From: Coriobacteriales bacterium
GTDB lineage: Bacteria; Actinomycetota; Coriobacteriia; Coriobacteriales; UMGS124
Assembly (NCBI GenBank): GCA_017515595.1
Contig: JAFWFL010000108.1
Coordinates: 1-38,365 of the forward strand
Length of the DNA: 38,365 nucleotides
Reading direction: 5' to 3'
Below, piece by piece: positions 1 through 5,490 of this stretch. A program made the position numbers and the translations under genes. Each line of letters opens with the position of its first letter. The stretch's first letter is position 1. The notes below the pieces were generated by a model. That model made no database searches, was not told where the DNA came from, and saw only the letters and a program-made list of their open reading frames with translations.

Positions 1-26
1 CACCGTGCACGGGAATCGCCACTTCT

Positions 27-54
27 TGACAACTCAAATGCGTTTGAGTTGTCA
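27..54. repeat. 28-bp palindrome, copy 1
   Basis: A perfect hairpin with 12-bp arms (TGACAACTCAAA and its complement) around a TGCG loop. It is identical to the copy at 145-172 and forms the inner part of the left arm of the fold-back element. It could fold in RNA or serve as a protein-binding site. Confidence 0.85.
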
Positions 55-144
55 TTTCGGAAGAGCAAATCATAGTAGCCGAGAAGAACTTGCAGGTCAG
101 AAGGGCGGGGGGGGTTCTCGGCCTCAAAGGCGGAGACCCAAAAC

Positions 145-172
145 TGACAACTCAAATGCGTTTGAGTTGTCA
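145..172. repeat. 28-bp palindrome, copy 2
   Basis: Identical in sequence and orientation to the copy at 27-54. It lies about 100 bp upstream of the XdhC-like start codon, so it may also act as an operator or a transcript hairpin in that gene's leader. Confidence 0.85.
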
Positions 173-272
173 TGAAGTGGCGATTCCTGTGCATGAGTTG
201 GTTTTTGGACGGTCTGATTGGGGTTATACGGTACAATCTGCATCACTATTGGAACTACCTTGGAGAGTTACT

Positions 273-1262
273 ATGCGCAAAGAAGCTTTGTATGACATTA
301 TTATCGCGCTGCAGCGCCATGAGACACCCGTTTTTGATCCCGAGGATTTTCCCTGCTTTGATGCTGCGGCAATCGCCGGGAAGGACACCATAAGCCAAAA
401 GCACATTGATACCCTGATCCAGAGCCTTTCTGAGGCCGACATTCCCACGTTTGAGCGGGCTATCAGGGCCATTGACGAGCAGGAATTGGGCTGGCTTGGT
501 TTTAAACTTGTGTATGACCCGGCAGCCGCCATGTCTAACACAGACAATGAGGTTACCAAGAAGTATGGCGAGGTGGGCTCGGCGAGCGGAGAGCCGTTTG
601 TATTCTTCTGCAGTGACGCTAAAGAGGTTGTTGCTTCCAAGCCCTACTCGCCCAGAGACTTGTTCCAAATGAAGGACGTCACCCGTGGCCCGAGTATGCA
701 CAATGACCAGTTTGATGGCCTTACCTGGATGAGCGCTCCGCTCTTTAACAAGATTCACGTATGGCTTCTGGGCGCCTCTGATGTTGCAGCCGAGACAGCG
801 GCGCTCGCTCACCATGTGGGATTCCGCGTTACCGTCGCAGACTATGACCCGGCCTATATTAATGCCGAGAGGTTCCCGTTTGCCGAGCGCATTGAGCTGC
901 CGGGCAGCAATTTTGACGGGCTCAACGAGTATGCTCCCGGTCCAAATGATTTTGTTTGCGTGCTCACACGCGGCCACATGTTTGACCCCGAGAGCTGCGT
1001 ATGGGCATCTCTCCATGAAGTGGCATATGTTGGCATGATGGGTTGCAAAGGCAAGAACAATACGGTCCATGACCTGGTAATTTCGCGCGGTGTGAGCGAA
1101 GAGCAGTGGGATAAAATCAAGCGCCCCATTGGCCTTAAGTTTGGCGCAAAGACCCCGGCAGAGCTCGCCATCTCAATTGTAGGCGAGCTTGTTGACGAAC
1201 GCTACAAGCGTGCCTACCCCGAAGAAGCCCGCGCCCGCCACGAAGCCAGCCTGGGCAGGTAA
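273..1262 (+). CDS. XdhC/CoxI family protein
   Basis: 329 residues. The C-terminal half carries the Rossmann-like XdhC_C fold: VWLLGASDVA, followed by a strand ending in VADYDP, then VCVLTRGHMFDPE, the signature VGMMGCKGKN, and the late block RPIGLKFGAKTPAELAISIVGE. XdhC proteins bind molybdenum cofactor and help sulfurate or insert it into molybdenum hydroxylases; related proteins occur in anaerobes next to selenium-dependent hydroxylases. The N-terminal half (about 150 residues) is divergent and I recognise nothing specific in it. The ATG at 273 is chosen because GGAG lies 8 bases upstream; an in-frame start at 90 would run through the fold-back repeat. No molybdenum hydroxylase gene is adjacent in the window, so its partner is unknown. 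It may be the last gene of a cluster to the left. Confidence 0.8.
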   Translation: MRKEALYDIIIALQRHETPVFDPEDFPCFDAAAIAGKDTISQKHIDTLIQSLSEADIPTFERAIRAIDEQELGWLGFKLVYDPAAAMSNTDNEVTKKYGEVGSASGEPFVFFCSDAKEVVASKPYSPRDLFQMKDVTRGPSMHNDQFDGLTWMSAPLFNKIHVWLLGASDVAAETAALAHHVGFRVTVADYDPAYINAERFPFAERIELPGSNFDGLNEYAPGPNDFVCVLTRGHMFDPESCVWASLHEVAYVGMMGCKGKNNTVHDLVISRGVSEEQWDKIKRPIGLKFGAKTPAELAISIVGELVDERYKRAYPEEARARHEASLGR

Positions 1263-1284
1263 AAACACCTGGAGAACAAAAAAA

Positions 1285-1335
1285 CGCGGGGAGAACGAGG
1301 GAGAACGAAGGAACCGTCCCCTCGTTCTCCCCGCG
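1285..1335 (-). terminator. Strong hairpin with T-run on the minus strand
   Basis: 17-bp perfect arms (1285-1301 and 1319-1335, CGCGGGGAGAACGAGGG and its complement) around a 17-base loop. Read on the minus strand, the stem is followed directly by a run of seven T. It lies 280 bp beyond the stop of the minus-strand lipase gene and between convergent genes. The loop and arms contain repeated GAGAACGA blocks, so it may also be a member of a dispersed repeat family. Confidence 0.7.
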
Positions 1336-1356
1336 TTCTCCCTCGTTCTACGTTCT

Positions 1357-1477
1357 ATGCAAGTTATGACGGGTGCTAGCATGACAACAAGAAAAAATGC
1401 AAGGGCTTCTCGGCAAAAGCCCAGGTATTTTTAAACATTTGAAATTTGATCATGCTAGCGCCCGTCATAACTTGCAT
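1357..1477. repeat. Second fold-back element, 28-bp inverted arms
   Basis: Arms 1357-1384 and 1450-1477 are inverted copies with one mismatch, centred on the block GTTATGACGGGTGCTAGC. They enclose 65 bp holding a small hairpin. Together with the element at 5-194 it brackets the XdhC-like gene. From 1478 to 1614 I see no gene or other structure. Confidence 0.75.
1403..1434 (+). terminator. Possible terminator of the XdhC-like gene
   Basis: A 6-bp stem GGGCTT/AAGCCC (1403-1408, 1417-1422) with an 8-base loop is followed by AGGTATTTTT. It is weak, but rightly placed for plus-strand transcripts. The same core CTTCTCGGC recurs in the hairpin at 3849-3890 and in the element at the window's left edge. 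Confidence 0.4.
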
Positions 1478-1614
1478 CTTACTAATCATGTGAACCTTCG
1501 TATCAGATAACGCTCGCTTTGCCACTCTGCGCAGTCCCCGTTGTCCCTTGTCTTATTCTTATAGCGCATCATCATTGGGTCATAGCGGTCATTAAATTGG
1601 ATCTACAGCACCAT

Positions 1615-3804
1615 TTAACCCTTTGATGCTTGTACAACTGCACGAATCATGGCTGTTACGATGCCGGAACCTTTAATCCCTGCATAATCTTTAAACTCAC
1701 TGAGACTGGGTTCATTTCTGAGTATATCCAAATATGTGGTAGGCTCATGGCTGGCGAAGTCGAGCGGCAAAACATCGACGTCAGTCCATGACTCTGCAAA
1801 CCAATAGCTTCTTCCGTACTTACCCCAGACAGCGTTCAAATCTCTCATATACGAGGGATCATTGCGCAAGAAGAACTCAATCCCTGAAGAGCCGGCCGAG
1901 ACAAAGGTTCCCAGAGCACCGGGCACCATGCTCACAGCGTCATTGGCATTCCCAATGTTAAAGATATTATCATGAGCACCATGGGGATTCCAAGCGGTGG
2001 AGTCATCTCTTGCGCAGTCGGGACACGCAAAGTTATACCCATAGATACGCTCCCTCGGTACTCCGTAGCTCCCAAGGCCCACCTCTAACAGGTTGGCCAC
2101 AGCGGCGCCTCTGCTGTGGCCGCACACAACAAACGTCGCATCCTCTTCAAAAACATTTCCCCACACACCATACTGCCCAAACTGTTCCAGCAGTGTGTCA
2201 AATACCTCTGCATATGCAGCATAGAACCCACCGTGCCAGGCCTTTTGTGTGCGGGCAACACCAAGGTTCAGATTGCTCGCCCAGTCAGGCGTCAGACTCT
2301 TGAAATCAATATCGATTCCGCTCAGAGCATGGACCATTTTTATAAGGAACGCCGGAATATCGATTTCGCCGTATGTCCCGCGCACGGCAATTATCACCAG
2401 GGGCCGGCCATCTGTTGTCTCGCCCTGGCCAATGGCGTATCCTACTGCGTCTTTTGGATATGAAGGATCAAAGGGGTCATCAGTCCCGCTATAGTTAAAC
2501 AAGCGTACGCTCTTGCTGCATCCCAGGGCACAAAGAGCATCTGCAACACAGCGGCGGTCATAAGCTGCCGTTGCCAACGCTATCAGCAGATGAGCCAAAC
2601 GTGGGCTGTACTCTGTTGAAGCGGTATTGTCGAGAATACCATTAAGCGTTCTGTCAATACGCTCTCCCCGAGGTGTGCCTTGGAAGAGATACGGCACCAC
2701 CGCAATACCAAGCTTCTGGGTAATAGTATCCACCGTTCCACCGTACGGTTGCGCAACAATTCCTGTTTCGCGTTTGACTTGGCCAAGCGTTTCTGAATAT
2801 CCCCAGATAGAAGCGTTGTACATTACAACCTGGGTTGCCTGGTCAAGCACCGCATTTTGCGCGGCAGCAAATTGTTCTTTGCTTGTCTCGTCCAAACCAA
2901 GATACCAGGAAGTGGCATACGACCCGCCGGCATCTTTGCGCGTTACCTCAACAAGCGGAGCCCCTTGCTGCACCAATGTGCCGGTATTTTGATCATATGC
3001 CAACCGGAACATATTTGATTGTGCATAACCTTCTTTGCTCAAGGTTACTATAACGTAGAGATCCTCATTCTCTCCTGAGGTAAAGAAGCAATAGTTGCCG
3101 GTGTACTCTTGTTTTACATCCCAAATGCATGAACCCTCCGGCAGAGAAACCCATGGCCTTTGGCTCTTGCCATCCAAAGAAATCTCGGTATTTCCCTCTG
3201 ACGCCGAGTCCTCGAGAGCCCAAAGCGGATTATCAAGGCAGGTAAAACATCCCGGAGAGTCAAAGATTGTACGCACATCACCCTGGTCTGTACACCCAAG
3301 CACTACAAGCCGGGCACCTATTGCATTCCTGGAACTGTCGTTTTGAACCTCCATATAAAACAGTTCAGGGATATCGTCTCCGTCTATATCAAAAAGCGCA
3401 ACGTGGCGCTGGCCTTTTGTGCCCGGAGCATCTTCTCCGCCGCCTTCAGGACTGTCTGTACCGGCCCTGGCATCCTGCCAGCTGTAATCGCGTATCTGGA
3501 GACGGTCCTCTATAAGGCGGCTCAGATATACCTGGTATGCATTTCTGATCGCCCGTTCCTTGACAGCCTCGGGCGAGTTTTGTTCTTCGATATAACCAAT
3601 GAGCCATCGCAAAGCATCCTCAGGTGTGAAAGCGGCAGCATTTTTGGGACCTTGGAGAATGCCTAGCGCACACGATGCCGCAGTAATTCCGGCGAGACGT
3701 ACAAACGCCCTGCGCGTAAGAGGAAAAGAGCCGCAGACTTCTTCATGAGAAACATGAGTATTTGAGCCTGTTCTTGCCGTGTATCCCCTCAACGCGTTGC
3801 TCAT
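1615..3804 (-). CDS. Tat-exported lipase-like protein (class 3 lipase fold)
   Basis: 729 residues. The N-terminus has a twin-arginine signal (TRRAFVRLAG, Arg31-Arg32, then a hydrophobic stretch), so export as a folded protein is likely. The C-terminal third is an alpha/beta hydrolase of the lipase class 3 type: nucleophile elbow GHSRGAA with Ser564, then YGYNFACPD, the block NIGNANDAVSMVPG with candidate Asp622, and SHEPTTYL with a candidate catalytic His near the end. The middle region has an FG-GAP/EF-hand-like stretch, LFDIDGDDIPELF, that could bind calcium. Substrate is unknown; ester or lipid hydrolysis at the cell surface is inferred. The start at 3804 is chosen for GGGAGG 8 bases upstream and because the Tat signal begins there; the frame stays open to 3897 but would include the terminator hairpin. 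It is transcribed alone. Confidence 0.8.
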   Translation of the reverse strand: MSNALRGYTARTGSNTHVSHEEVCGSFPLTRRAFVRLAGITAASCALGILQGPKNAAAFTPEDALRWLIGYIEEQNSPEAVKERAIRNAYQVYLSRLIEDRLQIRDYSWQDARAGTDSPEGGGEDAPGTKGQRHVALFDIDGDDIPELFYMEVQNDSSRNAIGARLVVLGCTDQGDVRTIFDSPGCFTCLDNPLWALEDSASEGNTEISLDGKSQRPWVSLPEGSCIWDVKQEYTGNYCFFTSGENEDLYVIVTLSKEGYAQSNMFRLAYDQNTGTLVQQGAPLVEVTRKDAGGSYATSWYLGLDETSKEQFAAAQNAVLDQATQVVMYNASIWGYSETLGQVKRETGIVAQPYGGTVDTITQKLGIAVVPYLFQGTPRGERIDRTLNGILDNTASTEYSPRLAHLLIALATAAYDRRCVADALCALGCSKSVRLFNYSGTDDPFDPSYPKDAVGYAIGQGETTDGRPLVIIAVRGTYGEIDIPAFLIKMVHALSGIDIDFKSLTPDWASNLNLGVARTQKAWHGGFYAAYAEVFDTLLEQFGQYGVWGNVFEEDATFVVCGHSRGAAVANLLEVGLGSYGVPRERIYGYNFACPDCARDDSTAWNPHGAHDNIFNIGNANDAVSMVPGALGTFVSAGSSGIEFFLRNDPSYMRDLNAVWGKYGRSYWFAESWTDVDVLPLDFASHEPTTYLDILRNEPSLSEFKDYAGIKGSGIVTAMIRAVVQASKG

Positions 3805-3840
3805 GGCAGCCTCCCAAAAGAGTCTTATGAATTGCACGTT

Positions 3841-3846
3841 ATTATA
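3841..3846 (-). promoter_or_regulatory. Candidate -10 box of the lipase-like gene
   Basis: TATAAT on the minus strand, 37 bases before the chosen start. No good -35 is seen at 17 bp, where the sequence belongs to the preceding terminator hairpin. Confidence 0.4.
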
Positions 3847-3848
3847 AC

Positions 3849-3890
3849 ATAAGGGCTTCTCGGCATTTGATTTTGCCGAGAAGCCCTTAT
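3849..3890 (-). terminator. Perfect 17-bp hairpin between two minus-strand genes
   Basis: Arms 3849-3865 and 3874-3890 pair perfectly (core AAGGGCTTCTCGGCA) around an 8-base loop. It lies 31 bases past the stop of the membrane protein gene, so it probably ends that transcript, although the T-run is poor (TTATGTTATAA). The symmetric form would work in both directions. Confidence 0.7.
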
Positions 3891-3920
3891 TGCACACTTA
3901 TGAAACTGTAGCGCTACGTG

Positions 3921-4622
3921 CTATGAGGCTTGCTTCTTTGCGGAATCACGACGGTACTTCAGGATGCGAAGGACAGCGTATACCGCAATGACTACCATAT
4001 AGCTGGCGAAGCTCAGCATGGCAAGCGAGCCGGGGTTCGCGAATGCGCTCTTACCGAGGGCAAAGGCGATGTGCACGGCAAGCAAGAGTACCATTAAATA
4101 GGCAAAACGCTGGATATTCTTCCAAATGCGGGTGTTCATGTTTGTGCGAATAACGCGCAATGACATCACGGCGAGCACCGCAAATATCACCGTAAGAACA
4201 AGAGCGGTAATTGTTGAGAAAGCAATGTTACCGCGTGCGGACATATAGCGGTCAAAGTGCATCAACAGATTGGGCAAATACGACCACAGGTGCGCCAAAA
4301 TAAAGATGAACGAAAGTATTGAGAGCTCGCCGCGAATGGGCTGGAGCTTCTTACGAATTGGCGTACCCTCGTCAAAGCAGCCGCAAAACATAACAACTGC
4401 GAGCATAATGGAAGCCAAATACCCTCGTTGCATCATAACGGTAAGCGGCCTGACGGCGGTCAGGTTAACACCGCTGGATATCGCCCAAACATAAAGCACC
4501 GTCGCAATAACCGCTACCGCATAAAACGGAACCGGATGCTTGCGCAGCAAATCACCCAACGGTATAACAATAATCGCGCAGATAGCAAGCGCTATTAAAA
4601 AACCTAAAAGACTGGCGTCCAT
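3921..4622 (-). CDS. Ferric-reductase-like transmembrane protein (MsrQ/YedZ-like)
   Basis: 233 residues, strongly hydrophobic with about six membrane spans. Histidines suited to b-type haem lie in FILAHLWSYLPNLLMHF and in the span YLMVLLLAVHIAFALG, preceded by RIWKNIQR. This pattern fits the ferric-reductase-like transmembrane domain, whose members pass electrons across the membrane through haem. The position just after the molybdoenzyme pair suggests it could supply electrons from the membrane to that enzyme, which has no membrane anchor subunit of its own; this is inference. The start at 4622 has GAGAGGAAG upstream; an earlier start at 4679 would pass through an inverted repeat and add an unlikely hydrophilic leader. 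A terminator at 4744-4780 separates it from the upstream pair, so it probably has its own promoter. Confidence 0.7.
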   Translation of the reverse strand: MDASLLGFLIALAICAIIVIPLGDLLRKHPVPFYAVAVIATVLYVWAISSGVNLTAVRPLTVMMQRGYLASIMLAVVMFCGCFDEGTPIRKKLQPIRGELSILSFIFILAHLWSYLPNLLMHFDRYMSARGNIAFSTITALVLTVIFAVLAVMSLRVIRTNMNTRIWKNIQRFAYLMVLLLAVHIAFALGKSAFANPGSLAMLSFASYMVVIAVYAVLRILKYRRDSAKKQAS

Positions 4623-4640
4623 AAACAGCTTCCTCTCAGA

Positions 4641-4658
4641 ACACAGACTCATCTGTGT
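4641..4658. promoter_or_regulatory. Inverted repeat in the leader of the haem membrane protein gene
   Basis: ACACAGA (4641-4647) and TCTGTGT (4652-4658) form a 7-bp hairpin or dyad just upstream of the ribosome-binding site. It could be an operator or an RNA structure; nothing decides between these. Confidence 0.3.
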
Positions 4659-4743
4659 ATTCTCGTACCCCACTATCAATCATACAATTTTTAACGAGAA
4701 CACGCAGGACAGCCTTCTTGTGTTCTTTCTCTCCTCAATGTGT

Positions 4744-4780
4744 AAAAAAGGGGAGGCGCCTCTCCCAGCAGCCTCCCCTT
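4744..4780 (-). terminator. Rho-independent terminator of the molybdoenzyme pair
   Basis: On the minus strand AAGGGGAGGC pairs with GCCTCCCCTT (plus-strand positions 4771-4780 and 4748-4757), followed by a T6 run. It begins 18 bases after the stop of the ferredoxin subunit gene. It is one of the clearest terminators in the window. Confidence 0.88.
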
Positions 4781-4798
4781 AATCAGCCGAGCAAACTA

Positions 4799-5482
4799 TT
4801 ACTTAATGGTATCGCGCCAGTCAGTAAAGGTGGTCAGATACTCGGTGCCCATTTCAGACTCAGCAGTGCGCCACTTCATATCGCGAAGGATGTAGCGCAT
4901 GTTGGGGTTGTTGCCAAAATCGGGAAGCGTATGAACATCTTCCTCGGTAAAGGGAGCGCAGAACTCGCCCAGGACAACACGCTTGCCGTCGGCCAGCTCG
5001 GCGCCTTCAAAGGTCTCAATGCCCTTGTCGAGGTCGCCAAAGAAGCGGGCCATACCGCCGCACTGTGAAACGCACTGGGGCAGGCCGCCCTCATCAATAA
5101 CGTCCTTGCAGAGATTGCACTTCTGAGCAAGCAGGTCGTCGTCGAGGTAACGAATGCCGTAGGGGCATGCGGTGAGGCATGCGCCGCAGCCAATGCAGAG
5201 CTCGTGGTCAATCTGGATGGTGCCGTCATCTGCTACTGCTGATGCGCCGGTGGGGCATACAGCTACGCACTGTGGGTTGGTGCAGTGCTGGCACTGGACG
5301 GTTACAAAGTACATCTCAACATCCGGGAACTGGCCGCCTTCTTCTTTGGGGTTCGGTCCAACGCGGACGGTCTTGTTCCAGTATTTGCCGGGAATTACAT
5401 TATTCAGAGCCTTGCATGCAACGTTGCAGCTCAGGCATCCAACGCAGCGGTTCAAGTCAGTTACAATAGCCATATGTGCCAT
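4799..5482 (-). CDS. Four-cluster ferredoxin subunit, DmsB-like
   Basis: 227 residues. The cysteine pattern is that of electron-transfer subunits of the DMSO reductase family: CVGCLSCNVACK (from Cys13), CQHCTNPQCVAVCP, CIGCGACLTACP and CNLCKDVIDEGGLPQCVSQC, giving 16 cysteines for four [4Fe-4S] clusters. It should carry electrons to or from the catalytic subunit encoded just upstream. It has no signal peptide, so it would be co-exported with the Tat-bearing partner, as is known for DmsAB. The start at 5482 fits AGGGAGGTAA at 5491-5500, which overlaps the stop codon of the catalytic gene and points to translational coupling; Met4 is a less likely alternative. A terminator follows. Confidence 0.93.
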   Translation of the reverse strand: MAHMAIVTDLNRCVGCLSCNVACKALNNVIPGKYWNKTVRVGPNPKEEGGQFPDVEMYFVTVQCQHCTNPQCVAVCPTGASAVADDGTIQIDHELCIGCGACLTACPYGIRYLDDDLLAQKCNLCKDVIDEGGLPQCVSQCGGMARFFGDLDKGIETFEGAELADGKRVVLGEFCAPFTEEDVHTLPDFGNNPNMRYILRDMKWRTAESEMGTEYLTTFTDWRDTIK

Positions 5483-5490
5483 AGTTACTG

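Larger units (their letters stand above)
5..194. repeat. Fold-back (large inverted repeat) element upstream of the XdhC-like gene
   Basis: Bases 5-54 and 145-194 are inverted copies of each other over 50 bp with five differences, two of them in the centre of the embedded palindrome. A second, inner inverted repeat (GCCGAGAA at 78-85, TTCTCGGC at 115-122) sits in the 90-bp middle. Nested symmetry of this kind is typical of MITE-like or fold-back elements. No transposase is present, and because the window starts at base 1 the left boundary and any target duplication cannot be judged. Confidence 0.75.

Noticed and set aside
27-172. Two identical 28-bp palindromic repeats as a CRISPR array
   Set aside because: Only two copies, spaced by 90 bp that itself contains repeat structure, and no cas genes in the window.
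255-1070. Long minus-strand reading frame opposite the XdhC-like gene
   Set aside because: It mirrors the coding gene, has no ribosome-binding site and no recognisable product; similar long antisense frames (for example 10211-11044) were dismissed for the same reason.
1263-1614. tRNA or other structured RNA gene in hairpin-rich spacers
   Set aside because: The hairpins do not form a cloverleaf, and no T-loop GTTCGANTC with a matching acceptor stem was found here or at 29730-29760.
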